From positions 50,790 through 114,789 of the forward strand of contig DATACZ010000026.1 of NCBI GenBank assembly GCA_036258795.1: a stretch of 64,000 bases of DNA, read 5' to 3'. The notes below the pieces were generated by a model. The model had not been told where the DNA came from and made no database searches. It saw only the letters and a list, made by a program, of their open reading frames with translations. The position numbers were made by a program, and so were the translations under genes. This DNA comes from DATACZ01 sp036258795 (GTDB lineage: Bacteria; Actinomycetota; CADDZG01; JAHWKV01). Shown in pieces: positions 17,079 to 25,646 of the stretch. Position 1 is the first letter of the stretch, and each line of letters opens with the position of its first letter.

Positions 17079-18352
17079 CTCGCGGCTTCCTCCCAGCAGG
17101 TCAAGCGCCCCCAGCCCAGTGGGTTGAGTGATCCGTATACCGCTGCCGTCTGGAGGCTCAGCTCAGCAGTCGAGGGGTCATCGGTAAGGTCAAGGATCTC
17201 ACCTCCGAGCGCGCGCTCTACGGCATCGAGCTTGATGATCTCATCGTAATTCCCGGCGCTAACCAAAGCAGAGCCCTTAGTTGGTGGAGATACGAGGGGG
17301 GGACCGGATCCGTCCGGACCTGCCATCTCACCGTGGATTGAAACAGCCTTGATGCCCATGGCCTCGCAGGCGTCGGCCTTTAAAGAATTGTCGGAGTCGG
17401 CGTTGCCGCCCCCCTCCTTGGTCAGGATGACCGCATCCAGACCGAGGCTGGCGCACAGGCGGGCGGCATGCTCGGATATCAGCTCCTTGTGAGCCTGTTC
17501 CACGGGCTCGGGGGAGAGGATCAGGCCGGCAAAGTCCAGGTCTTGCCCATCCCGTGCTCGAAGAGCGGCCACCACAGGGTGGTTCTGGTAAAGGTAAGTG
17601 TTGTTCTTGAGCCCCGGGTGTCCGTACTGACCGCTCACCACCGCCCCATCTTCCAGCTCACTTGGATCCATGAGGGTGGGCAGAGAATCCGACATGGAAC
17701 GGCCGTATACAAAGACGTCCTTGAATGTTCCCTGAGTCTGAAGGTTCGTGATGGTTCCGATCCGGGGACGGTCGCCGGGAGCAGGGGTAGTAGTGGGCGC
17801 GACTTCTCGCTCTTCATCGGGTTCAGACTCGAGGGCAGCCTCGGCCAGGCGGGCGGCGAGCTTGAGGATTCCGCGGCGAAGGGCCAGGTCGACGTCCTCC
17901 CAGGCGGCTCCCTCTGCGGGCTCGAACTCGACCACCAGATTATGGGTGCTGCCAAAGGGTGACAGCTCCGCGGCCGGGCCCGACATTTGAATCAACCCTT
18001 CCTGGAGCCTGGGCAGGTATCCGGCAGAGATCACCGCGGCTCCCCTTAAGACGTGGGTCTCTCCCCGTCCCTGCGGCATGGCCTTGCCGAGGAAGCCGGG
18101 GAAGATTCCAGCACCTTCAGGGCCCTTGGTACGCGGCTGTACCGCGTCGAGAACCTTGATCACTCGGGCACTCTCCCCGGGTGAGATCCAGGACACGTTG
18201 GTCGACGCCAGCGCGCGGCTGGAAAGGCATGCCTTCGCCTCATCGGCAGAGACCGTGAGCCTTCCGCCCTCAAAGGTCGTGGAATCGCCAAAGCCCACCG
18301 ACTCGACGTCGTGGCAAAGCAGTTTGAGAGGGCCTACTTCCTTATCTGTCAT
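17075..18352 (-). CDS. grdE: glycine/sarcosine/betaine reductase component B precursor-like (GrdE family), lacking the usual processing Cys
   Basis: 425 residues, close to the 425-430 of GrdE proproteins. Shared features are an N-terminal domain with GESARVIKVLDAVQPRTKGP and a central TLMDPSELEDGAVVSG segment. Then come YQNHPVV, DLDFAGLILSPEP, GLDAVILTKEGGGNAD and a late VSAGNYDEII. Known GrdE is cleaved before a Cys in SACDKNPTY, and this Cys becomes the pyruvoyl group that binds the substrate amine. Here the aligned segment (about residues 244-253) reads GHPGLKNNTY, so the Cys position holds Gly247. If the alignment is right, no pyruvoyl group forms at that site and the protein may stay uncut or bind a different substrate. 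It is the first gene of grdE-grdB-grdC. Confidence 0.8.
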   Translation of the reverse strand: MTDKEVGPLKLLCHDVESVGFGDSTTFEGGRLTVSADEAKACLSSRALASTNVSWISPGESARVIKVLDAVQPRTKGPEGAGIFPGFLGKAMPQGRGETHVLRGAAVISAGYLPRLQEGLIQMSGPAAELSPFGSTHNLVVEFEPAEGAAWEDVDLALRRGILKLAARLAEAALESEPDEEREVAPTTTPAPGDRPRIGTITNLQTQGTFKDVFVYGRSMSDSLPTLMDPSELEDGAVVSGQYGHPGLKNNTYLYQNHPVVAALRARDGQDLDFAGLILSPEPVEQAHKELISEHAARLCASLGLDAVILTKEGGGNADSDNSLKADACEAMGIKAVSIHGEMAGPDGSGPPLVSPPTKGSALVSAGNYDEIIKLDAVERALGGEILDLTDDPSTAELSLQTAAVYGSLNPLGWGRLTCWEEAAS

Positions 18353-18498
18353 GGGCGGTTACCTAGCTTTGAGATACCCACGTTTTGGCCAGCACATTCA
18401 CCGACGATCCTTCTGTACCCAGGAGCATGCAAACTCCCAGCCGATCAAGGAACCGTTCGCCCTCTCGAATCGCTGTGGGCGAGCGAAGCCGGCCGGCG

Positions 18499-19923
18499 CT
18501 AGCTGAAGTGACGCCTCAGCACCGTCCGGGCTGCGTGAAAACCGCACATCCCGTGCACGCCCGCTCCCGGCCGTGTGGACGATGAGCAAATGTAGATTCC
18601 TTCGGCGGGGGTTCGATAGGGGTTCAACCTCGGCGCCGGCCTGGCGAAAAGCTGACGCAGGTCCTGCAACCCACCAACGATGTCTCCCCCCACACAATTT
18701 GCATTGTGCCGTTCCAGCTCTGCAGGGCCCATGGCACTACGGGCGAGCACGAGGTCTTTAAAGCCGGGAGCGTAACGCTCGATCTGCCGCTCGATGGCAT
18801 AGGTCATGTCAACGTCGGACCCATTTGGAACGTGGCAGTATCCCCAGAGAGTCTGCTTGCCTTTAGGAGCCCTCGAGTCGTCGAACAAACTCTGCTGAGC
18901 CACGATCACATAAGGCCTCTGCGGGTGGACGCCCTTGAAGACCCACTCCTCGGCTTCGGCGATTTCGTTCAGGCTTCCCCCCAGGTGGACCGTTCCTGCG
19001 AGAGCGCAGAGTTCCGACTTCCACGGAACCGGCCCGTCCAGAGCCCAGTCGACCTTGAAGACGCCAGGGCCGTGCCGGTAGTTCTCCAGGGTTCGAACAT
19101 ATCTGTCAGGTAGCTGGCCCCCTGCAAGGCGAATGACCTGCCGCGGATTAACGTTCAAAAGAGCGACCCTGTGCTGGGGAAGCTGACCCAGAGACTCCAC
19201 CCGCTCCCCGGCGAGTATGTGACCGCCCAGTGTCTGGAAGTAAGAGACAAGGGCATCGGCAATTTTTTGGGACCCTCCTCTCGCCAACGGCCATCCCACT
19301 GCATGCCCAAGAAACCCCAGTAGAAGGCCGAAGCCGCCGGTCGGGCTCTGGTCGAGGGGAAGAATGGAATGAGCTGCCAGACCTGCCACGAGGGCTCGAG
19401 CCGGCTCGCCGGTAAACATGGCTCTGGCAAGACCGGTGGCCGACCTGATGCCGGCAAGCGCAAAGCGGGCCATTAGCAGAGGGTGACGGGGAGGACGGAG
19501 CGGCCCGAGTACTTGATCGATTATTTGGCTCCATCCCCGAACCAGCGGAGTCATGAGAGACGAGTAGGCCCACGAGTCGTAGGCGAGTCCAGCCGCGGTC
19601 ACATCCACAGATCTTCTGAGCACCACGGCGCCGCCTTCATCGAGCGGATGAGCCACAGGGATCGGAGGCTGTACCAGCTGGAGGCCGTGCTCCTCGAGGG
19701 GCAGTGCTCGAAAAACAGGCGAGCACAGGGCCATTGGATGGATAGCCGAACAGACGTCGTGGACGAATCCCGGAAGGGTAAGCTCCGCCGAGCGCATCCC
19801 TCCTCCGAGGTCCGGCTCCGCTTCCACCAGAAGTACCGAGACGCCCGCCTGCGCCAGCGTGACGGCCGCCACAAGGCCATTGGGCCCTGCGCCCACCACC
19901 ACGGCATCGTAGCTATCAGTCAT
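18499..19923 (-). CDS. phytoene-desaturase-like FAD-dependent oxidoreductase
   Basis: 474 residues. The N-terminal FAD/NAD site YDAVVVGAGPNGLVAAVTLAQAG is followed by a Glu-ending second strand (LLVEAEPDLGGGMRS). The C-terminal segment GIYICSSSTRPGAGVHGMCGFHAA is characteristic of the CrtI/PYROXD2-like group. Substrates of this group are mostly unknown outside carotenoid enzymes, and no carotenoid genes are nearby. It lies 146 bases upstream of grdE in the same direction, with no obvious terminator seen between them, so co-transcription is possible but unproven. Confidence 0.78.
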   Translation of the reverse strand: MTDSYDAVVVGAGPNGLVAAVTLAQAGVSVLLVEAEPDLGGGMRSAELTLPGFVHDVCSAIHPMALCSPVFRALPLEEHGLQLVQPPIPVAHPLDEGGAVVLRRSVDVTAAGLAYDSWAYSSLMTPLVRGWSQIIDQVLGPLRPPRHPLLMARFALAGIRSATGLARAMFTGEPARALVAGLAAHSILPLDQSPTGGFGLLLGFLGHAVGWPLARGGSQKIADALVSYFQTLGGHILAGERVESLGQLPQHRVALLNVNPRQVIRLAGGQLPDRYVRTLENYRHGPGVFKVDWALDGPVPWKSELCALAGTVHLGGSLNEIAEAEEWVFKGVHPQRPYVIVAQQSLFDDSRAPKGKQTLWGYCHVPNGSDVDMTYAIERQIERYAPGFKDLVLARSAMGPAELERHNANCVGGDIVGGLQDLRQLFARPAPRLNPYRTPAEGIYICSSSTRPGAGVHGMCGFHAARTVLRRHFS

Positions 19924-20019
19924 GTATCGCCGACTAGCCTAGGCCCTTAACCAGAGCAGATAACAGCATCGGCGTCTCACCTGAGGCACACTAAATGGCC
20001 AGCGAAATGCGGGAGAGGA

Positions 20020-20910
20020 ATGGTCAAGGCCTACAAGGTTGGATTTCAGGGTGAGGCAGGCGCCTACAGCGAGAAGGCCGCCAAGCTTCTCTTTCCACAT
20101 GCTTCCTTCATGCCGTTCAGGTCGTTCCACAAGGTGTTCGAGGCCACCGAGATCGGGGCGACCGACTTTGGGGTTGTGCCCATCGAGAACTCTCATGCCG
20201 GGTCGATAAACGACACCTACGATTTGCTGGTCCGACACGGGGTGCAAATCGTTGCAGAGACCATAGTGCGCATCTCCCACTGTCTGCTGGCTGCCGACGG
20301 CACCTCCATGGCGGACGTAAAGCTCGTCTACTCTCACCCACAGGCGCTGGAACAGTGCGAGGAGTTCCTGGACGCCATCCGGGCGGAGAGAATGGCGGTT
20401 TACGACACTGCGGGGGCGGCTCGGCTGGTGGCTGACGAGAAAAAGCCAGGCACCGCGGCTATTGCCTCGGAGGAGGCCGCCGCTCTCTACGGCCTTCAAG
20501 TCCTGGCCCAGGACATTGAGGATCGAGCAGACAACTCGACCAAGTTTGTAGCGATAAGCCGGAGCGCCACGGACCTGATGGGGCCGCCCGAGAAGACGTC
20601 GATAGTCTTTGCCACCGGGAACGTGCCCGGCGCCCTCTATGCCTGTTTGAGAGAATTTTCTGAGCGCCAGCTAAACCTTACGAAGCTGGAGAGCCGTCCC
20701 TCGCGGGCACGGGCCTGGCAGTATCACTTTTACCTGGATTTCGATGCGCCGACGAGTGACCCGGCGGCTCAAGATGTCCTCGCCGCGCTTGCGGCTCAGA
20801 CCTCTTTTCTCAGGGTCCTCGGCTCTTACCCGCACGCAGTCACTACGGATTCCAAGAAGCCGGTACAGAGCCGGGGAGCGCCCTTTTACGGTGGCTCGAA
20901 GGGTCTCTAG
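20020..20910 (+). CDS. pheA: prephenate dehydratase with C-terminal ACT domain
   Basis: 296 residues from ATG 20020 (GTG-free, GGGAGAGG site just upstream). The catalytic domain starts KVGFQGEAGAYSEKAA and includes VPIENSHAGSINDTYDLL, ISHCLLA and the STKFVAIS motif near residue 180, equivalent to the TRF active-site motif. The ACT domain follows with the Phe-binding LTKLESRPSR and a GALYACL segment. It converts prephenate to phenylpyruvate and is presumably feedback-inhibited by Phe. It is divergent from the flavoprotein gene and convergent with the intradiol dioxygenase gene. Confidence 0.95.
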   Translation: MVKAYKVGFQGEAGAYSEKAAKLLFPHASFMPFRSFHKVFEATEIGATDFGVVPIENSHAGSINDTYDLLVRHGVQIVAETIVRISHCLLAADGTSMADVKLVYSHPQALEQCEEFLDAIRAERMAVYDTAGAARLVADEKKPGTAAIASEEAAALYGLQVLAQDIEDRADNSTKFVAISRSATDLMGPPEKTSIVFATGNVPGALYACLREFSERQLNLTKLESRPSRARAWQYHFYLDFDAPTSDPAAQDVLAALAAQTSFLRVLGSYPHAVTTDSKKPVQSRGAPFYGGSKGL

Positions 20911-20919
20911 CGTCTAGCT

Positions 20920-21564
20920 TCAGGCCCTCAGCACGAAGTCGAAGGAGCCTTCCTTTCCTCCGCCGGCCGAATCCCGCATGTCAATGACCAGCCTTTCGTC
21001 GAATATGCCGTCCCGCCGATTCTGTGCCACGCCGGGGAAGTAGAGCTGGGTGGTCAAGATGGGGCCTCTAGGTTCCTGCACCTTCACGTGGATATGCCGG
21101 GTCCGCCCGGAGTAATGGCCTGGAATGATCGTCTCTAGACGATAGCTGCCGGTGGGGTCCGTGAACTGGTGGCCCCGCAGCCGGTAGCCGCGATTGTCGT
21201 ACTCCCCGTCGTTGTCCGCCTGCCAAAAGTCGAGCAGAGCGCGTGCCACTGGCTGGCAGTCGGTGTGCATCACCTTGCCGGTGAGTACCAGCCTGGTGCC
21301 ATCGATGCCGCCCGCCAGGAGTGACGCTCGCTCCGGAGAGTTAGGTGTGAAGAACGGGCCCTCGGTCTGTGCGACGGTCGCTTGCTCGGGCTCCCCACAT
21401 GATGGCGTAGGAGCCAAAGCCTGGGCGGCAGTAGGACTGGACGGGGCGCGAGCCGGGTTGGGCTCGGCTGAACGAATCTGGGGCGTGGTGGACTCACGCC
21501 TGCAAGCTGTCAGTGCGGCCGCTACCCCGGCGCTGACCATCGAGAGGAACTTGCGCCTGTTCAT
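20920..21564 (-). CDS. exported intradiol-dioxygenase-like lipoprotein
   Basis: 214 residues. The N-terminus MNRRKFLSMVSAGVAAALTAC combines an Arg-Arg Tat-like start with a lipobox (LTAC), suggesting export and lipid anchoring after folding. The mature part has the intradiol ring-cleavage dioxygenase fold: TEGPFF, GKVMHTDCQPVARALLDFWQA, and the iron ligands Tyr (EYDNRGYRLRG) and two His (PGHYSGRTRHIHVKV). Cytoplasmic catechol dioxygenases have the same Tyr2His2 site. The substrate of secreted single-domain forms is generally unknown. Confidence 0.82.
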   Translation of the reverse strand: MNRRKFLSMVSAGVAAALTACRRESTTPQIRSAEPNPARAPSSPTAAQALAPTPSCGEPEQATVAQTEGPFFTPNSPERASLLAGGIDGTRLVLTGKVMHTDCQPVARALLDFWQADNDGEYDNRGYRLRGHQFTDPTGSYRLETIIPGHYSGRTRHIHVKVQEPRGPILTTQLYFPGVAQNRRDGIFDERLVIDMRDSAGGGKEGSFDFVLRA

Positions 21565-21610
21565 GGCTTCCTACGGAAAAGGATCCGGCGCTCCCGCGGT
21601 CCGGACGGAC

Positions 21611-22996
21611 CTAACGGCTCGCCGGAGCCCCCGCAAGCTCTTTCACAAGCTCTGCGGCGAAGCCCTTGGCATCACCGAAGAGCATCATGGTCTTGTCCAT
21701 GTAGTAAAGGTCGTTGTCTATCCCGGCAAACCCCGGCGACATGCTGCGTTTGATGACCATCACGGTCTGGGCCTTGTCGACATCGAGGATGGGCATGCCG
21801 TATATGGGGCTGCCCTCGTCGGTTCGTGCGGCAGGGTTGGTGACGTCATTGGCTCCGATGACCAGGGCTACGTCGGCCTGGGGGAATTCGGAGTTGATCT
21901 CGTCCATGTCCAAGAGCCTGTCGTATGGAATGTCTGCCTCAGCAAGCAGCACGTTCATGTGACCGGGCATTCGCCCGGCAACAGGGTGGATGGCGAACCT
22001 GACATCCGTTCCCTGCCGTGTCAGCACGTCGTAGAGCTCCCTGACTTTGTGCTGAGCCTGCGCCACCGCCATTCCGTATCCCGGAACGATGATTACCGAC
22101 GAAGCGGCCTCCAAGATGGAGGCGGCCTCCTCTGCCGTGGCGCTTCGATAGGTTCGCTCCTCCTCTTCCCCGGCTTTGGCGGCAACCTGGCCGAAACCTC
22201 CGAACAGCACGTTGGCAAAAGAGCGATTCATCGCCCGGCACATGATGATGGACAGGATCAAGCCGGAGGATCCGTCGAGGGCTCCGGCGATGATCAACAG
22301 CTTGTTGTCCAGTACGAACCCCATCATCGCCGCAGCCAGTCCGGCATAAGCGTTCAGCAGTGAGATAACCGTCGGCATGTCGGCCCCACCTATGGGGATG
22401 ATGAGCAGGATCCCAAACAAAAGCGACAGACCTATGAGGATGGGGAAGAGGCTGGTGGCTCCCGGGTTGGTGATGAGATAGGCCGCGATTGCCACCGCGG
22501 TGCCAAAGATGGTCAGGTTCACCACGTTCTGACCCCGATAGACGATCGGCCGTGTGGGCAGGATGTCCTGCAACTTACCAAAAGCCATCAGTGATCCCGT
22601 GGTGGTCAGGAATCCCAGCACGACCTCCACGGCGAGAGCCCCCATGATGAAGGGCGAAAGCTCCTCGAGATGGAGGTAGTACTCGGCGGTGCCGACCAGC
22701 CCGGCCGCCAGGGCCCCAAAGGCGTGCGATATGGCGGTTCTCTGGGGTACGGCGGTCATCGGCATGAATACGGCAAGGGGTATTCCGATTGCGGACCCAA
22801 CGAAGAACGCCACGAGGATCCACTCGTAGCTGACGATCTCCGCCCGGAGCAGTGTCCCGATCACGGCCAGCAGCATGCCGATCTCTCCTGCCTTGACCCC
22901 TCGCCTTGCGGTCGTGGGGTGGCTCAGCCACTTGAGCGCAAGGATGAATCCAACCGCGGCCAGGACGTATGCGAACTCCACCACCCACTCGCTCAT
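21611..22996 (-). CDS. pntB: NAD(P) transhydrogenase subunit beta
   Basis: 461 residues. The N-terminal half has about eight or nine transmembrane helices forming part of the proton channel. The C-terminal domain III binds NADP(H): VIIVPGYGMAVAQAQHKVREL, then HPVAGRMPGHMNVLLAEA, VIGANDVTNPA and GIDNDLYY. The enzyme couples hydride transfer between NADH and NADP+ to proton movement. ATG overlaps the stop of the upstream small subunit gene (ATGA). Confidence 0.96.
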   Translation of the reverse strand: MSEWVVEFAYVLAAVGFILALKWLSHPTTARRGVKAGEIGMLLAVIGTLLRAEIVSYEWILVAFFVGSAIGIPLAVFMPMTAVPQRTAISHAFGALAAGLVGTAEYYLHLEELSPFIMGALAVEVVLGFLTTTGSLMAFGKLQDILPTRPIVYRGQNVVNLTIFGTAVAIAAYLITNPGATSLFPILIGLSLLFGILLIIPIGGADMPTVISLLNAYAGLAAAMMGFVLDNKLLIIAGALDGSSGLILSIIMCRAMNRSFANVLFGGFGQVAAKAGEEEERTYRSATAEEAASILEAASSVIIVPGYGMAVAQAQHKVRELYDVLTRQGTDVRFAIHPVAGRMPGHMNVLLAEADIPYDRLLDMDEINSEFPQADVALVIGANDVTNPAARTDEGSPIYGMPILDVDKAQTVMVIKRSMSPGFAGIDNDLYYMDKTMMLFGDAKGFAAELVKELAGAPASR

Positions 22997-23289
22997 GACT
23001 TCTCCGGCTCTCGCTTCTTGAACATCTTGAGCATCCGGTCGGTGATCATGAAGCCACCGACCACGTTGGCCGTGGACGCCGTGACGGCGATGGTCCCCAG
23101 CAGAGTGGTAAAGGGACTACGTTCAGACCCGGCAAGGATGATGGAGCCGACCAGCGAGATGGCCGAGATGGCGTTTGTCAGGGACATAAGCGGGGTGTGA
23201 AGCAGGGGCGAAACCCTCCTTATGACCTCCAGGCCCAGGAAGGTAGCCAGCACGAATACGATCAGACCGGTAAGCAGGTCGTCTTCCAT
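22993..23289 (-). CDS. pntAB: NAD(P) transhydrogenase, small membrane subunit (alpha part 2)
   Basis: 98 residues with three or four hydrophobic helices and the motif HTPLMSLTNAISAI typical of the alpha-2 (PntAB/PntA2) subunit. It forms part of the membrane channel with PntB. The gene sits between pntA and pntB, as in the split three-subunit version of the enzyme. Confidence 0.94.
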   Translation of the reverse strand: MEDDLLTGLIVFVLATFLGLEVIRRVSPLLHTPLMSLTNAISAISLVGSIILAGSERSPFTTLLGTIAVTASTANVVGGFMITDRMLKMFKKREPEKS

Positions 23290-23322
23290 GTGTTGCTCTT
23301 AATCCCCCTTTCGGACTGGGCG

Positions 23323-24615
23323 TTACTTCTGGGCCGGCTCGGCTGGGGCCGGGGGCTGCTTTGGGGCGGCGGCCGGCGGAGCAGGCGATAGCTCTCCTGG
23401 CGGCGCGGCAGGAACCTCGGCCGGCTTGACCTCCGGAGTGAGCTCTTCCAAGCCCAAAGACCTTCTTATTCTCGGGTGGACCACCTCGCCGTCACGGGTC
23501 AAAAGGGTGTCCCGGATGATCTGATCCTCCATGTTGATGTTCACCTTGCCGTCTTTGGCCAGAGTCAGAAGAAAGGTGGCCACATTCTTTGAGTACATCG
23601 AGCTGGCGTGAAACGGCACGGTGGCCGGCAGATTGGTGGGGCCGTGAATCGTCACACCATGCTCGACGACCACCTCGTCCGGGCGGGTCAGCTCGCAGTT
23701 GCCTCCGCGCTCTGCCGCCAGATCGACGATTACCGAGCCCGGTTGCATCCCCGCCACCATCTCCCCTGTAATCAGCACAGGCGCTGGCTGTCCGGGAATC
23801 GCAGCTGTGGTTATCACCACGTCGTTGGCGGCAACGACCCGCGTCATCATCTCCCGCTGTTTGATCAGGATCTCTTCGTCCATCTTCTTGGCATAGCCAC
23901 CGGTGTCCTCGGCCTCTCCGGTATCCAGATCCAATTCGACGAACTTGGCTCCGACGCTCTGGACCTGCTCCTTGACTGCCGGACGAACGTCGTATGCCTC
24001 CACCACGGCTCCGAGCCGACGGGCGGTCGCGATCGCCTGAAGCCCAGCGACCCCTGCTCCAACCACGAAGACACGTGCTGGGCGGATGGTTCCAGCTGCA
24101 GTGGTCAGCATCGGGAACATCTTGGGCAGCGACCCTGCCGCCAGCACAACGGCCTTGTACCCGCCGACTGTCGCCTGCGAAGAGAGCGCGTCCATACTCT
24201 GGGCCCTGGTTATCCGGGGCATCAGCTCCATTGCAAATACGGACACTTCGCTCTTGGCCAGCTCGGAGATTCCTTCGGCATTCGAGAGTGGGTCCGAGAA
24301 GCCCACCAGGACCTGGCCAGGGCGGAGAAGATCCAGGTCGCCCTTTCCCTTGTCGGGGTTAGAGCCGAAGGTGCGAACCTGGACGATGATGTCGGCAGCG
24401 GCGAAGACCTCTTTACGTGAATCGAGGATCCTCGCCCCCTTGTCGGCATAGGCCTCGTCGAGGAAGCCCGCAGCCTCACCGGCGCCGGTCTGTACGACAA
24501 TTTCCATACCAGGCTTCTTGACGGAGGGCAGAGTCGCAGGGACGAGAGCCACTCTGGCTTCTCCCGGGAATGACTCGGTGGGAACCCCCACCGTAAGTCG
24601 CTGCTCGTCTGCCAT
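23323..24615 (-). CDS. pntAA: NAD(P) transhydrogenase, NAD-binding subunit (alpha part 1)
   Basis: 430 residues. The alanine-dehydrogenase-like start TVGVPTESFPGEARVAL precedes the NAD-binding domain (ARVFVVGAGVAGLQAIATARRLGA, DVRPAVKEQVQSVGA) and the mobile RQD-loop region. After about residue 385 comes an Ala/Pro-rich tail that should be disordered. Subunit I takes hydride from NADH on the cytoplasmic side. It is the first gene of pntAA-pntAB-pntB. Confidence 0.95.
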   Translation of the reverse strand: MADEQRLTVGVPTESFPGEARVALVPATLPSVKKPGMEIVVQTGAGEAAGFLDEAYADKGARILDSRKEVFAAADIIVQVRTFGSNPDKGKGDLDLLRPGQVLVGFSDPLSNAEGISELAKSEVSVFAMELMPRITRAQSMDALSSQATVGGYKAVVLAAGSLPKMFPMLTTAAGTIRPARVFVVGAGVAGLQAIATARRLGAVVEAYDVRPAVKEQVQSVGAKFVELDLDTGEAEDTGGYAKKMDEEILIKQREMMTRVVAANDVVITTAAIPGQPAPVLITGEMVAGMQPGSVIVDLAAERGGNCELTRPDEVVVEHGVTIHGPTNLPATVPFHASSMYSKNVATFLLTLAKDGKVNINMEDQIIRDTLLTRDGEVVHPRIRRSLGLEELTPEVKPAEVPAAPPGELSPAPPAAAPKQPPAPAEPAQK

Positions 24616-24872
24616 TTTCGCTGACCTCCTCCTTGCGCATCCTACCCCTACGAGGGAACCGTTCAGATACCCGAAAAGGTGTCGGCTTCAAAGCCCCGGC
24701 CGGCTTTCGCAGATGCGGCATTGCCAGGCTCCCCGCCGGCCAGATCAGCCGGGTCGATTAGGGTACTCGAAAGCCGTTGGTTTCCGATAGTCGCCGGGGC
24801 CTGTCTCGGCAAGTGATGAGGTCAACCGCGTGTTCCGACCCCGCTAATTCGAGCAGCTCTTCCATTGTTTGT
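24616..24872 (+). other. non-coding spacer between the divergent pnt and rimP operons
   Basis: No gene seen. It should contain the pntAA promoter on the minus strand, which I could not locate with confidence; a purine-rich ribosome-binding site (AGGAGG on the minus strand, near 24625) is visible just before pntAA. Confidence 0.4.
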
Positions 24873-24901
24873 TTGCCGGGATATGGGCATGCCCCTATAC
24901 T
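24873..24901 (+). promoter_or_regulatory. putative sigma-70-type promoter of the rimP-nusA-infB operon
   Basis: TTGCCG at 24873-24878 and TATACT at 24896-24901 are separated by 17 bases, the ideal spacing. The predicted start near 24908 leaves a leader of about 117 bases before rimP, which contains a terminator-like hairpin. Confidence 0.5.
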
Positions 24902-24947
24902 GAATTAGCAGTTTAAAGCGCCCTCTGCGGCCGGAAATAATGCTTTG

Positions 24948-24972
24948 AAAGTGGGCTTTGCGCCCACTTTTT
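24948..24972 (+). terminator. intrinsic-terminator-like hairpin in the rimP leader (possible attenuator)
   Basis: GTGGGC-tttgc-GCCCAC at 24951-24967, extended by an AAA/TTT pair and followed by a T run to 24972. Since it lies between the promoter-like element and rimP, and no gene ends just before it, attenuation of the nusA operon is the natural reading. NusA controlling its own operon by termination is known in other bacteria. Confidence 0.65.
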
Positions 24973-25024
24973 AGATTCTGGACCGGGTGGGTGAAGGCTG
25001 TCGATCCTTAGGGGGGAGGTGGTC

Positions 25025-25570
25025 GTGGCCCGGCTGGAAGTCAGCCCGTCGGTACGCCACATCTGCAAGTCGGCAGCCGACCGCAGGCATCTGGAGCTCG
25101 TTGATGTAACCCTGCGTGACGCCGGGCGGCAGCGGGTGCTCGAGGTCATCCTCGACCGTCCCGACGGGGGCATATCAATGGACCTCGTCACGGAGGTTTC
25201 GCAGGAGATATCCCGGGCGCTCGACGACGACGACTCCATCCCGGGACGCTACATGCTGGAGGTTTCCTCAGCTGGGCTGGAACGTCCCTTGATTCGGCCT
25301 GCGGACTACCGCCGGTTCGAGGGAAGGGACATCCAGCTTAAGTTGCGGGAGCCCCTCGGCGGCAGGAAGCGGTTCGAGGGGCGAATTAGGTCTGCAGGTG
25401 AGGAGTCGTTTGAGTTGGAACTGGCGGATGGGACGGCATTTGAGATCCCGTTCGAGGGGGTTGCACGCGCGAATCTGGCAGTCGACTGGGCGCGGGAGCT
25501 TGCCGGGATTGAGAGCGACGAAGCAGGAATCAACCTGGCATCCGGGCGTCTAATGGAAGGAACACAATGA
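25025..25570 (+). CDS. rimP: ribosome maturation factor RimP
   Basis: 181 residues from GTG 25025, five bases after the GGGGGGAGG site; an earlier GTG at 25019 overlaps that site and is less likely. The N-terminal domain carries LELVDVTLRDAGRQRVLEVILD and ISMDLVTEVSQEISRALDD; LEVSSAGLERPL lies in the middle, and an SH3-like C-terminal domain follows. RimP helps 30S subunit assembly. It heads the conserved rimP-nusA-ylxR-infB order. Confidence 0.92.
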   Translation: MARLEVSPSVRHICKSAADRRHLELVDVTLRDAGRQRVLEVILDRPDGGISMDLVTEVSQEISRALDDDDSIPGRYMLEVSSAGLERPLIRPADYRRFEGRDIQLKLREPLGGRKRFEGRIRSAGEESFELELADGTAFEIPFEGVARANLAVDWARELAGIESDEAGINLASGRLMEGTQ

Positions 25571-25646
25571 CCGAGCGAGGCAAGCTAGTCCAAGTCTTGC
25601 CTTTTCCGGCTCGCCGAGTGAACGTAGTGAGGGAGGGTGGCCGTTG
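25568..25646 (+). repeat. dispersed repeat, copy A, ending in the nusA start codon
   Basis: Begins right after rimP with GACCGAGCGA and contains CTTGCCTTTTCCGGCTCGCCGAG, then GTAGTGAGGGAGGGTGGCCG just before the TTG of nusA. Two further copies, at 29223-29303 and 59490-59596, share the CTTGCCTT-CGGTCT core and the AGCGAGTGTGGCCGTG-like end placed exactly on a start codon. Confidence 0.6.

Noticed and set aside
21194..22363. Plus-strand open frame of 389 codons across the intradiol dioxygenase and pntB genes
   Set aside because: It crosses two well-supported genes on the other strand and has no family features.
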